NCBI RefSeq assembly: GCF_000381905.1
Contig: NZ_KB907248.1
Location: 213,643 to 277,642, forward strand
Origin: Paenibacillus fonticola DSM 21315
Lineage (GTDB): Bacteria > Bacillota > Bacilli > Paenibacillales > Paenibacillaceae
DNA: 64,000 nt
Direction of reading: 5' to 3'
In this document: one piece after another, positions 55,203 through 63,690 of the stretch
Layout: each line of letters starts with the position of its first letter
Position numbering within the stretch: position 1 is the stretch's first letter
Notes under the pieces: generated by a model
The model's input: only the letters and a program-made list of their open reading frames with translations
What the model was told of the DNA's origin: nothing
Database searches by the model: none
Made by a program: the position numbers and the translations under genes

Positions 55203-56042
55203 TTATTTCACTGAACCCTGCGCAAAGCCGTTATATATATATTTCTGCAGCGCGATAAACGCGACCAGAATAGGAATGATTGTAATCATGATCGCCGCGC
55301 AGATGACTTCCCACTGCGAACCGTATGGCCCTTTGAATTTGAACAAGGCGGTTGATATCACTTGCAGATTCTCGCCCGGCATGTAGAGAAACGGCGTATA
55401 GAAGTCATTGTAAATGTTAACGCCCTTGACGATGATAACCGTCACGATCGCCGGAGCAAGCAGCGGAAGCACGATTTTGAAAAAAATCGTAATATAGGAG
55501 GCTCCGTCCAGCATCGCCGATTCATCCAGAGATTCCGAGATCGTGTCCAGAAATTGCAGAAAAATATAAACCGCGATAATATCCGTTCCCAAATAGAGAA
55601 TGATCGGCGCAAAGCGGGTATTGACCAGGTCAAGCGTATCGATAATCCGGAACGTAGCCACCTGTGTCGTAACACTGGGAATCAGTGTTGCCAGGAGGAA
55701 GGCCCCCATAAGCAGCTTGCTGCCCCGGAATTTAAAGCGGCTAAGCACATAAGCGATCATCGACCCGATCAGCGTAGCTCCTATAATGGAAATGGCGAGA
55801 ATAAAAAGCGTATTGCCAAAGCCGAGCAGCATTTTCCCATCGACGAAAGCTTTCGTATAATTCGAGAAGTTCATCCAGTTTTGCGGCGGATCGAGCGGAC
55901 TGGTCGCCCCGTATTCGGCATTCGTTTTCAAGGATGAGAAAAATACGACAATGATCGGAATGAGAGCCGCGAAGGCGCCTAGAATGAGCGTAATATATTT
56001 GAACGTACTGCCTGCCGCATATTTGAGTCTGTACACGATCAA
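55203..56042 (-). CDS. ABC sugar transporter permease (MalG type)
   Basis: A 279-residue inner-membrane permease with about six helices and the cytoplasmic EAA loop (ESLDESAMLDGASYITIF) that contacts the ATPase. The C-terminal GLAQGSVK-like ending (YNGFAQGSVK) is typical of MalG/MsmG. The start is TTG within TTGA, overlapping the stop of the partner permease; a GTG two codons later is possible. It would import mannooligosaccharides with the partner permease and binding protein. Confidence 0.92.
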   Translation of the reverse strand: MIVYRLKYAAGSTFKYITLILGAFAALIPIIVVFFSSLKTNAEYGATSPLDPPQNWMNFSNYTKAFVDGKMLLGFGNTLFILAISIIGATLIGSMIAYVLSRFKFRGSKLLMGAFLLATLIPSVTTQVATFRIIDTLDLVNTRFAPIILYLGTDIIAVYIFLQFLDTISESLDESAMLDGASYITIFFKIVLPLLAPAIVTVIIVKGVNIYNDFYTPFLYMPGENLQVISTALFKFKGPYGSQWEVICAAIMITIIPILVAFIALQKYIYNGFAQGSVK

Positions 56043-56917
56043 TCATCCCCCTTAATCAGAACCCTCTGAAGCAGCGTCACGAGAATGACGATGATAAGCA
56101 GCACGACAGCCATGGCCGAAGCAAGGCCTAGCTTGCTGTATTTAAATGCAACGTCAACCGTTTGAATAACAAAGGTATTACTTCCGTTGGAGCCCCCGGT
56201 CATAATATATGGAATATCAAAGGCGCTGATCGCGCCGCTAATAGCCAAAATTAAGTTGAGCTGCAAAATCCGCTTGATGCTGGGCAGAATGATATGTCTG
56301 AATTGATGCCAGCGATTTGCACCGTCAATGTCAGCAGCCTCATAAATGTCCTTGCCGATGGAAGAAATCGCTCCAAGGAAAATAATGAAGTTGAAGCCCA
56401 TGTACCTCCACAAGGACGCGCCTGCAAGCGAAATATTAATGATGTTTGGATTCAAAAGCCAACCCTGCGACAAATGCCCAAGCCCGATAACCTGAAGCAG
56501 CGTATCCAAGGTACCGTCCGGCCGAAAGAAGACCAGAAAAATAAATCCGATGGCGACCCCATTGAGCAGATAAGGGAAAAACAGCACCCCTTTAAAGAAA
56601 TTTTTGAAGCGGATATTAAAACTAAGAATGGTAGCAAAGTACAAAGCCAATCCCATCTGTACGAAAGTCGCTCCGAAGTAGTAGAGACTGACCTTGAACA
56701 CGGAAAAATACTTTGGATTCGTAAAAATCGTTTGGTAATTTTCAAATCCGACGTAATCGAAGCTTTTACTATAACCGTTCCAGTTCGTAAAGCTGTATTT
56801 GAACATGTTGAATACAGGGAGATAGGCAAACGTGAATAATAAGACGACCGGAATCAGCGAGAAAGCGATAATTATGATTCGTCTTTGCGTCTTGTAGCTT
56901 AGGTTTGCAAACACCAC
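56039..56917 (-). CDS. ABC sugar transporter permease (MalF type)
   Basis: A 292-residue permease with six predicted helices and an EAA loop (IYEAADIDGANRWHQFRHI). It begins KTQRRIIIIAFSLIPVVLLF near residue 9. Two tandem GTG codons can start it, both close to GGAGGTG, so the exact first residue is uncertain. It lies after the solute-binding protein and a hairpin, and overlaps the second permease by four bases. Confidence 0.92.
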   Translation of the reverse strand: MVFANLSYKTQRRIIIIAFSLIPVVLLFTFAYLPVFNMFKYSFTNWNGYSKSFDYVGFENYQTIFTNPKYFSVFKVSLYYFGATFVQMGLALYFATILSFNIRFKNFFKGVLFFPYLLNGVAIGFIFLVFFRPDGTLDTLLQVIGLGHLSQGWLLNPNIINISLAGASLWRYMGFNFIIFLGAISSIGKDIYEAADIDGANRWHQFRHIILPSIKRILQLNLILAISGAISAFDIPYIMTGGSNGSNTFVIQTVDVAFKYSKLGLASAMAVVLLIIVILVTLLQRVLIKGDD

Positions 56918-56956
56918 TCACACCTCCAGGCCTTGTCTCTGTCTTGATTTGGTATA

Positions 56957-56990
56957 GAGAAGAAAAACGCGCAGAGGCGTTTTTCTTCGA
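56957..56990 (-). terminator. Hairpin between the solute-binding protein and permease genes
   Basis: Minus strand GAAGAAAAACGC / GCGTTTTTCTTC with a short loop. Such intercistronic hairpins with A/T-rich arms often let a binding protein be made in excess over the permeases; that role is inferred. Confidence 0.65.
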
Positions 56991-57021
56991 ATGGTTCCAA
57001 CCCGCAAGATGTCCGGATCGT

Positions 57022-58341
57022 TTACTTCGTTACTTTTGCCCGGGATTTCACCCATGCATCGTTAAGTTCCTTCATAATGTCATCGTAAGATTCCTTGCGG
57101 TTACCGATGGCGGCTTCAATGATCCGCTTCTTGAAGTCCGGCTGCCACAGACCGATTTCGGCGTCTTTATCGATCTTGTCCACCCAGCCCTCCTGGCCTG
57201 GCTGCGCCGGCGTCTGCAATTCAAACTTAATGTCCGTGCCTTCAAATTGCTTCAGGGTGTCGGGCAGCGGCGCACCGACGACAGGGCTCATGCCCCCGCC
57301 CTCCGTAGTAGGATAGCCGGATTCGTTAATGAACCAGTCGACCCACGCTCTCGCAGCAGCCTTGTTCTTGCTGTGCTTGCTGATCCCCAGCGTATAGTCG
57401 TCCGCAAGCGGCATAATGACTTCTTTGGCATTCGTCGGGAACGGCATGTAGGCAATATCGTCCGGATTGGCCGCCAGCTCCTGTACTTGTCCGATCGCCC
57501 ATGAACCAAGCACCATCGCACCGATTTTGCCGTTAGCCAGATCGGACTTGGACGCTTCCCAGTTCGTCGTCGTCGGATCTTTCTCGATTAAGCCCTGCGC
57601 CACCGCATCATACATCACTTTGTACAGCTCATAGTGAGGCTGTCCCGGCACAAAGTTATCATCCGTGTTCGGCTGAGTTACGTTGACGTAGTCCACATCG
57701 CCCGCCACAGTCGTAAGCACGGCTTCCCATTGGGTCAGCGGCCAGCTGTCGGCGTAGTTCGTATACAGCGGGATCGCGTCGCCCTTCTCTTTAATCGCTT
57801 GCAAAGCAGCCATGAACTCGTTCGGAGTTCTGGGCGCCGTCGTCACGCCAGCGTCTGCAAACACCTTCTTGTTGTACAGGACACCGGAAAAGTTAACGGC
57901 AATCGGAATGCCGTACGCTTTGCCGTCAACCGCTCTTTCTTCAAGACCGATGTATTGTTTGCTCATTTCCTCCAAATCGCCAAGCGGTTCAAAAAACTGC
58001 GGCGTATCCTCGAGTGGAATGCTCGTCGGCAGCAGAAGGACATCCCCGTAATCATCGGAGCTCATCCGCACCGTGATTTGCCCTTCATAATCGGACAGAG
58101 CCTGGAAATTCACCTTGACATCGGGATATTCCTTGTTGAATTCTGCAGCATACTGCTTGAAAACCGTATCCACAATATCTGTTCTTTGCGTGATTACGGT
58201 AATTTCACCTTTAACAGCGCCTCCTCCATCTGTCGAGCCGCCGCCGGCTTCCCCGTCACGGCCATTGCCACTGCAGCCAGCCAGCATGCCAAGCACGAGC
58301 ATTAAAGCCATTAACCCCAATACCAATTTGCTCTTCTTCAC
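57022..58341 (-). CDS. ABC transporter sugar-binding lipoprotein
   Basis: A 439-residue extracytoplasmic binding protein of the carbohydrate-uptake-1 class. The signal peptide has lipobox MLAGC (Cys near residue 23) and is followed by a Gly-rich linker. The body has GEITVITQRTD at the start of domain 1 and VNFSGVLYNKKVFADAG, typical of this class. The start is GTG with GAGAGGGG upstream. It is the first gene of the operon; LacI-type and cre-like sites overlap its promoter. Ligand assignment to mannooligosaccharides comes from gene context. Confidence 0.92.
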   Translation of the reverse strand: MKKSKLVLGLMALMLVLGMLAGCSGNGRDGEAGGGSTDGGGAVKGEITVITQRTDIVDTVFKQYAAEFNKEYPDVKVNFQALSDYEGQITVRMSSDDYGDVLLLPTSIPLEDTPQFFEPLGDLEEMSKQYIGLEERAVDGKAYGIPIAVNFSGVLYNKKVFADAGVTTAPRTPNEFMAALQAIKEKGDAIPLYTNYADSWPLTQWEAVLTTVAGDVDYVNVTQPNTDDNFVPGQPHYELYKVMYDAVAQGLIEKDPTTTNWEASKSDLANGKIGAMVLGSWAIGQVQELAANPDDIAYMPFPTNAKEVIMPLADDYTLGISKHSKNKAAARAWVDWFINESGYPTTEGGGMSPVVGAPLPDTLKQFEGTDIKFELQTPAQPGQEGWVDKIDKDAEIGLWQPDFKKRIIEAAIGNRKESYDDIMKELNDAWVKSRAKVTK

Positions 58342-58368
58342 ACTTGCAACCCCTCTCTATAAAATTAG

Positions 58369-58380
58369 GTTATCGATAAC
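58369..58380. promoter_or_regulatory. LacI-family operator 1
   Basis: GTTATCGATAAC, a perfect 12-base palindrome in the context TTAGGTTATCGATAACTTA, in the 5' untranslated region of the binding-protein gene. It fits the TTATCGATAA-type cores bound by several LacI regulators. Confidence 0.7.
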
Positions 58381-58396
58381 TTACAATTCAGATGGT

Positions 58397-58429
58397 ATAC
58401 TGAATGCGCTTTCCCGTCAATCATTTAAT
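58397..58429 (-). promoter_or_regulatory. Promoter of the importer operon with overlapping cre-like site
   Basis: Minus strand TTGACG followed 17 bases later by TACCAT; the spacer contains GGAAAGCGCATTCA (58414-58401), which differs from the CcpA consensus TGNAANCGNNNNCA only at the first base. Binding of CcpA there would block the promoter. Confidence 0.5.
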
Positions 58430-58574
58430 TTTGCTTTTTTTGCTTCTCTAGCGCTTAGGTCACTTATCTTCGCCGATACAGCAATGTTTTTTTGTCCCTT
58501 TGTCTTTTTTTCATATTTTTTTGCAGATGATATACTGAAACCATTCATGCTTTAGTATAAAATTAAATTATTAG

Positions 58575-58587
58575 GTTATCGATTAAC
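58575..58587. promoter_or_regulatory. LacI-family operator 2
   Basis: GTTATCGATTAAC, the operator 1 core with one extra T, in the context TTAGGTTATCGATTAACTAAA. It lies about 115 bases upstream of the LacI gene and could give autoregulation or looping with operator 1. Confidence 0.55.
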
Positions 58588-58702
58588 TAAATTTACAACT
58601 CTGTTTAAACTTTTCTTTATCTTTAAAAAATATAAATGTATACTACCTGTAGGCTGTCGCATTAAAGTTATGGTTAGTATGACGTGAAAGCAGGTGATTT
58701 TC

Positions 58703-59737
58703 ATGAAGAGCAACATTACAATGCGGGATATCGCAAATAAGCTCGGTGTCAGCAGTGTGACGGTATCCAAAGCACTTAACGATAAAGAAGGCGTTAGCGA
58801 GGAGCTTAAGCAGAAGATCAAGGCTTTGGCCGGGGAAATGGGCTATCGTTACAACTCTGCGGCCAAATCCATTAAAGACGGTTTATCGAAAAATATCGGC
58901 GTGCTTATTCCCGAGCGGTTCACCGGGATGTCCCACTCGTTCTATTTGCGCGTATATCAGCAAATTTCGCTGCTTCTGGATCAATACGGGTATTTTGGCA
59001 TTCTAAATATTCTGAGCAACGAGGATGAGGAGCTGCTGAATTTCCCCCGGGTCTATAGCGAAAATAAGGTCGACGGCATCATCGTCCTTGGCCAAATCGG
59101 TAAAGAGTATATCGAGACAGTCCAAAACATGGATCTCCCGAAAATATTTCTTGATTTCTATGACGAGCATGCCGATATCGATTCCATTGTTACCGACAAC
59201 TTCTACGGGGCTTATGAGATGACGAATTATTTGATCCGCAACGGTCACCGCAGAATCGCCTATGTCGGGAATATTTATTCAACGAGCAGCATCCAGGACC
59301 GGTATCTCGGCTACTATAAATCCTTGCTGGAGCACGGGATGCAGCTGGATCACTCCTTGATATTGAGCGACCGGGACGATAAAGGGAAATTCATCGACAT
59401 TGCGCTTCCGGACCCGCTGCCGACCGCCTTCGTCTGCAATTGCGACCAAATCGCTTATCTGCTGGTAGACAAGCTGAAGCTGAACGGTTACAGCATCCCC
59501 GAGGACTGCTCCGTCGTCGGCTTCGATAACGACATTTACGCCACTTTAACCTCGCCCCAGCTTACAACCGTCGAGGTCGACATCGAGCAAATGGCCAAAT
59601 CGGCCGTGAAATTCATCATGGATAAAATCGAGAACCCGCACCGCAAGTTCGGACGCGTTATGGTGCAGGGCAATATTATATACCGGCAATCGGCCAGACA
59701 AATAGATGCCGAAGCCAGAGAGATTTCCAGCACTTGA
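58703..59737 (+). CDS. LacI family transcriptional regulator of the mannan locus
   Basis: A 344-residue repressor. The N-terminal helix-turn-helix is TMRDIANKLGVSSVTVSKAL (residues ~5-24). The hinge helix region (YRYNSAAKSIKDGLSKNIGV) follows, and then a periplasmic-binding-type ligand domain with DSIVTDNFYGAYEMTNYLI and VVGFDNDIYATLTSPQLTTV. It starts at the ATG about 10 bases after GCAGGTG. It is divergent from the importer operon and followed by a terminator. The inducer is probably a mannooligosaccharide. Confidence 0.93.
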   Translation: MKSNITMRDIANKLGVSSVTVSKALNDKEGVSEELKQKIKALAGEMGYRYNSAAKSIKDGLSKNIGVLIPERFTGMSHSFYLRVYQQISLLLDQYGYFGILNILSNEDEELLNFPRVYSENKVDGIIVLGQIGKEYIETVQNMDLPKIFLDFYDEHADIDSIVTDNFYGAYEMTNYLIRNGHRRIAYVGNIYSTSSIQDRYLGYYKSLLEHGMQLDHSLILSDRDDKGKFIDIALPDPLPTAFVCNCDQIAYLLVDKLKLNGYSIPEDCSVVGFDNDIYATLTSPQLTTVEVDIEQMAKSAVKFIMDKIENPHRKFGRVMVQGNIIYRQSARQIDAEAREISST

Positions 59738-59745
59738 CGCTGAAC

Positions 59746-59773
59746 AAATCCGCCCCCGGGGCGGATTTTTTTA
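59746..59773 (+). terminator. Terminator of the LacI gene
   Basis: AAATCCGCCCC / GGGGCGGATTT perfect hairpin followed by TTTTTATTTT, 8 bases after the stop codon. Confidence 0.92.
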
Positions 59774-59801
59774 TTTTCGCCACAATTTACGGTTGATTTA
59801 T

Positions 59802-59831
59802 TTGACGAAAACATCTATAAATTAGTTATAT
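59802..59831 (+). promoter_or_regulatory. Possible promoter of the mannanase-epimerase-phosphorylase operon
   Basis: TTGACG (59802-59807) and TTATAT (59826-59831) with an 18-base spacer, about 107 bases upstream of the first gene. Confidence 0.45.
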
Positions 59832-59937
59832 AAGATAATAAAATTTATAATAACAAATCTAACAAATGTCTTTATTATCTTTTAATATCGATGGATTTGC
59901 ACGTCCCACCACTTACTAACAAAGAGAGGCTGATACG

Positions 59938-60890
59938 ATGACCAAGCCGGATTACATTGCCGGAATGACCTGGGGATTCATGGGCGTTCGCGAAACATGG
60001 GCAAATGATGAAGCCAAGCATTCTATGGAACAGATGGCTACCGCAACCGGTGCAAACTGGACGGCCATTGCCTTCTCCGCCATCCAAGCTACCGCTCATT
60101 CTACCGAAATTCCTTATTGGGACGCCCCAACGGTGACGGATGAGGAAGTAAAATGGGCCATCAGGGAAGCAAAAACCTTAGGATTGAACGTATGCCTGAA
60201 GCCGATTGTGAACTGCGCGGACGGCACCTGGCGGGCGCACATCAATTTTTTTGATAAGATGTTCCTTGCGAGCCCAAATGGTCGGACTGGTTCCGCTCTT
60301 ACAGCGCCTACATCCTTCACTTCGCCAAGATTGCCGAGGATACGGGCTGCGAAATGCTATGCATCGGCTGCGAAATGGTGCAAACGGATCGCCGGGAGGC
60401 CGAATGGCGGCAGTTGATTGCCGAAGTCCGTAAAGTATACACCGGACTGATTACCTATAATTGCGATAAATATCAAGAGGATAACGTCGGTTGGTGGGAT
60501 GCGCTGGATATCATCTCTTCCAGCGGCTACTATCCGGCAAATGATTGGGAGAATCAGCTGAATCGCATCGAGAAGGTTGTTCAGACATACGGCAAACCAT
60601 TCTTCTTCATGGAAGCCGGCTGCCCGAGCCGCAGCGGCTCCGCCGCCATCCCTAACGACTGGACGCTGGCCGGTACAGCAGATCAGGATGAGCAGGTTAA
60701 ATTCTATAAGGCAATGTTCAGCGCCTGCGACAGTCGGGAGTGGATCGGAGGCTTCATGCTGTGGGATTGGCCAGCAAAGCTCTATTCGCGTGATGAGGCG
60801 GCGGCGGATGACGGTTATTGCGTTTATGGCAAAAAGGCCGAATCGGTTATTTTCGATTATTACACTTCCAAGACAAGAAATGGGGAATAA
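59938..60890 (+). pseudogene. GH113-like beta-mannanase, frameshifted
   Basis: A cytoplasmic TIM-barrel glycosidase (no signal peptide) resembling GH113 endo-beta-1,4-mannanases. The first part reads MTKPDYIAGMTWGFMGVRET ... LGLNVCLKPIVNCADGTWR. After GATAAG (60253-60258) one base is missing. The expected VPCEPKWSDWFRSYSAYILH continues in the next frame, followed by EMLCIGCEMV with the probable acid/base Glu and FFFMEAGCPSR with the probable nucleophile Glu. Both catalytic residues therefore lie after the break, and the shifted product (ending at 60417) should be inactive. Restoring one base gives about 317 residues. Decay and an assembly error are both possible. Confidence 0.8.
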
Positions 60891-60893
60891 GCA

Positions 60894-62105
60894 TTGAACA
60901 AGCAAGTAAATGCAGCCGCCTGGCTGGCGGAAATCGAAGACGAGCTGAACAATAACATTTTGCGCTTTTGGATGGAGCGTACTGTAGATGTGGATCATGG
61001 CGGATTCATTGGGGAAATGGATCATGCCGGAGCAATCCGCCCTCAGGCTGCAAAAAGCCTTGTCCTGAATGCACGCATCCTCTGGACATTCTCGGCAGCC
61101 CATCGCGTTTATCCGGATGCCGGATACTTGCGCATCGCCGACAGAGCGTACAGCTATCTGCAGGACAAATTCATAGACCGTGAATTCGGGGGGCTGTACT
61201 GGATGGTCGATTACACCGGCCAGCCGATTCAAGACAAAAAACAGGTATACGGCCAAGCCTTCGTCATTTACGCGCTGTCGGAATACCATCTGGCCTCAGG
61301 GCGTCCCGAACCAGTGCAGCAGGCCATTCGGCTTTTTGAGCTGCTGGAGAAGCACGGCTACGATTCCATCCATCAAGGCTATATCGAGGCTCTTGCCCGC
61401 GATTGGCAGGTTACCGACGATCTGACCTTAAGCAACAAGGATCTGAACGAAAAAAAATCGATGAACACCCATCTGCACGTGCTCGAGGCCTATACCAATC
61501 TGTATCGGGTATGGAAATCAGAAACATTGGAAAGGAAGCTCAAGGAGCTGATCCACGTCACGCTGGATCATATCGTCAATGCGGAAAATGCGCATTTTCA
61601 CCTGTTCTTCGATGAAGAGTGGAATGTAAAAAGCACGCATATTTCCTACGGCCATGATATCGAAGGCAGCTGGCTGCTCATGGAAGCGGCAGAAGTACTG
61701 GAACATGACCACGCCCTGCTGGAGCGAGTCAAGCAAACGGCCATCGCCATGGCCGAGGCGACGCTTGCCAAAGGCGTAGATCAAGACGGCGGACTATGGA
61801 ATGAAGCCGATGAGCAAGGGCTGACAGATACTAACAAGGATTGGTGGCCGCAGGCGGAAGCCATGGTCGGCTTCTATAATGCCTATCAGCTTACCGGAGA
61901 CAAAAAATTCATGACAGCAGCCCAAGATTCCTGGCAATTCATTCGCCGGTTCATCTCTGACCCCGTGCATGGCGAATGGCACTGGGCCGTACACCAGGAT
62001 GGCACTCCCATTAAGACGGAACCCAAAGTGAGCGCCTGGAAATGCCCTTATCATAACGGAAGAGCTTGCCTGGAAATGATCTCCCGTTTGAATGCACTAA
62101 TTTAA
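60894..62105 (+). CDS. Cellobiose 2-epimerase (AGE superfamily)
   Basis: A 403-residue (alpha/alpha)6-barrel epimerase that converts the reducing-end glucose or mannose of beta-1,4 disaccharides. Family residues are visible in the His-bearing MNTHLHVLEAYTNLYRVW, in SYGHDIEGSWLL (His and Glu of the active site) and in DWWPQAEAMVGFYNAY, with a C-terminal EWHWAV segment. The start is TTG, four bases after the GH113 stop. In this locus it should turn mannobiose into mannosyl-glucose for the phosphorylase encoded next, as known from Bacteroides and Ruminococcus. Confidence 0.9.
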   Translation: MNKQVNAAAWLAEIEDELNNNILRFWMERTVDVDHGGFIGEMDHAGAIRPQAAKSLVLNARILWTFSAAHRVYPDAGYLRIADRAYSYLQDKFIDREFGGLYWMVDYTGQPIQDKKQVYGQAFVIYALSEYHLASGRPEPVQQAIRLFELLEKHGYDSIHQGYIEALARDWQVTDDLTLSNKDLNEKKSMNTHLHVLEAYTNLYRVWKSETLERKLKELIHVTLDHIVNAENAHFHLFFDEEWNVKSTHISYGHDIEGSWLLMEAAEVLEHDHALLERVKQTAIAMAEATLAKGVDQDGGLWNEADEQGLTDTNKDWWPQAEAMVGFYNAYQLTGDKKFMTAAQDSWQFIRRFISDPVHGEWHWAVHQDGTPIKTEPKVSAWKCPYHNGRACLEMISRLNALI

Positions 62106-62123
62106 AAAATGGAGGCAATTCGT

Positions 62124-63314
62124 ATGAACATTCAATTTGCGGAAAGAAAAGCAGCATTAACTAAGAAGTATGAATCTCTGATCGCCCGTCCCAACGAGAA
62201 ACTTCCGTTCGGTAACGGCATTTATGACCGCTATCGCTATCCGGTGCTTACTGCCGAGCATGCGCCCCTGATTTGGAAATATGATTTCAACCCGGAAACG
62301 AACCCGTTTTTCGCGGAAAGGCTTGGCGTTAACGGCGTTTTTAACCCGGGAGCCATCGAGCTTAACGGCAAATTTTATCTGGTCGCCCGGGTAGAGGGCG
62401 TCGACCGCAAATCCTTTTTCGCCGTAGCCGAGAGCGAAAGCGGCGTAGACGGCTTCCGTTTCTGGGATCATCCAGTCGTCCTCCCGGAAACCGAAGACCC
62501 CGATATTAACGTCTATGACATGCGTCTCGTGAAGCACGAGGACGGCTGGATATACGGCCTGTTCTGCACGGAGCGTAAAGACCCGAACGCGCCCAAAGGA
62601 GATTTGTCCAGCGCGATCGCCCAATGCGGCATTGCCCGCACGAAAGATCTCGTGACCTGGGAGCGTCTGGCGGATTTGAAGACGAAATCGCCGCAGCAGC
62701 GCAACGTAGTGCTGCATCCCGAGTTCATCGACGGCAAATATGCCTTCTATACCCGGCCGCAGGATGGATTCATCGACGCCGGCTCCGGCGGCGGAATCGG
62801 CTGGGGGCTGTCCACATCGATCGAGCAGGCTGTCATCGAAGAGGAGATTATCGTCGATGAACGGCAGTATCATACCATTAAAGAAGTGAAGAACGGCCAG
62901 GGACCCGCCCCGATCCGCACGGATGCCGGGTGGCTCCATATTGCGCACGGGGTGCGAAATACAGCAGCGGGACTAAGATATGTGCTGTACGCGTTTGTTA
63001 CCGATTTGCAACAGCCACACCGCATCACGCACAGCCCAGGCGGACACCTGATTGCCCCGGATGGCGAAGAGCGGGTCGGCGACGTCTCCAACGTCGTATT
63101 TTGCAATGGAGTTATCGCCCGTGAGAACGGGGAAGTGTATATTTACTATGCCTCCTCCGATACACGCATTCATGTGGCTACGACCACGGTCGGGCAATTG
63201 GTCGATTATGCCCTTCATACGCCGGAAGACCCGCTGCGCTCTTACGCCTGTGTAGAGCAAAGAATTAATTTAATTAACCGCAACCTGCAGCTTGCTGAAG
63301 CAAATGTTCACTAA
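62124..63314 (+). CDS. 4-O-beta-D-mannosyl-D-glucose phosphorylase (GH130)
   Basis: A 396-residue GH130 enzyme that splits mannosyl-beta-1,4-glucose with phosphate into mannose 1-phosphate and glucose. The propeller motifs are [40 protein letters not shown] with the catalytic Asp, and [20 protein letters not shown]. The long N-terminal helix with [18 protein letters not shown] is typical of the mannosylglucose type (GH130_1) and distinguishes it from the shorter GH130 enzyme in the divergent operon. GGAGG lies nine bases before the ATG. It follows the epimerase by 18 bases, and a terminator follows. Confidence 0.9.
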   Translation: MNIQFAERKAALTKKYESLIARPNEKLPFGNGIYDRYRYPVLTAEHAPLIWKYDFNPETNPFFAERLGVNGVFNPGAIELNGKFYLVARVEGVDRKSFFAVAESESGVDGFRFWDHPVVLPETEDPDINVYDMRLVKHEDGWIYGLFCTERKDPNAPKGDLSSAIAQCGIARTKDLVTWERLADLKTKSPQQRNVVLHPEFIDGKYAFYTRPQDGFIDAGSGGGIGWGLSTSIEQAVIEEEIIVDERQYHTIKEVKNGQGPAPIRTDAGWLHIAHGVRNTAAGLRYVLYAFVTDLQQPHRITHSPGGHLIAPDGEERVGDVSNVVFCNGVIARENGEVYIYYASSDTRIHVATTTVGQLVDYALHTPEDPLRSYACVEQRINLINRNLQLAEANVH

Positions 63315-63318
63315 TCAT

Positions 63319-63345
63319 AACCACCCGTCCAACGGGTGGTTTGCT
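63319..63345 (+). terminator. Terminator of the mannanase-epimerase-phosphorylase operon
   Basis: AACCACCCGT-CCA-ACGGGTGGTT followed by TGCTCTT, five bases after the stop codon. The T tract is weak. Confidence 0.75.
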
Positions 63346-63454
63346 CTTGGGGTATAATCCCCTGTTGCCAAACTGCGCCTAAAGACGCTAGCCTGACCAC
63401 AAATCTGTTCAGGCTCAGTGTTATTTGTCACTTCCACTTACCAGTTAAACTGGC

Positions 63455-63690
63455 TTATTTCTTTCTTGATCTTGTTACTGCTGTGTTGCTGCTGAACGGA
63501 TCTTCATACTCTTTTACACTCAGCGTATCTATGGCCTGATCCCGTGCTTCTTGTTCACGAATGTATTTCGCTACAATTGCTTCATTTAGGCTCACTGTAC
63601 TGTACTTACATCATATCCTTCTGCCCAGGGCTTAGGTCGAAAATGTGACTCAGAACGTGAACAATGTGATTCAGAACATGAACAAATTTT
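63455..63690 (-). mobile_element. Decayed transposase-like fragment (possibly IS200/IS605 TnpA type)
   Basis: On the minus strand a C-terminal protein fragment can be read across a frameshift: FRPKPWAEGYDVST, then VSLNEAIVAKYIREQEARDQ and IDTLSVKEYEDPF, ending at TAA (63455). The W...Y...TV...N...I..YI..QE pattern recalls the C-terminus of IS200-type Y1 transposases. A 5-base duplication (ACTGT twice, 63594-63603) breaks the frame, and no N-terminal part is present. Hairpins downstream would fit an IS end. The family is uncertain. Confidence 0.45.
63642..63683 (-). repeat. 21-bp tandem duplication in the transposase-like remnant
   Basis: Two adjacent 21-base copies differ at two positions (AATGTGACTCAGAACGTGAAC type). 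In the remnant's frame they would give SESHCSR and SESHFRP. Confidence 0.75.

Larger units (their letters stand above)
58342..58702. other. 361-base divergent regulatory region of the mannan locus
   Basis: It separates the importer operon (minus) from the LacI gene (plus). It contains two palindromic operator-like sites, a cre-like site and a promoter for the binding-protein gene (listed separately). The middle (58430-58550) is very AT-rich, and no small gene is seen. Confidence 0.7.
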
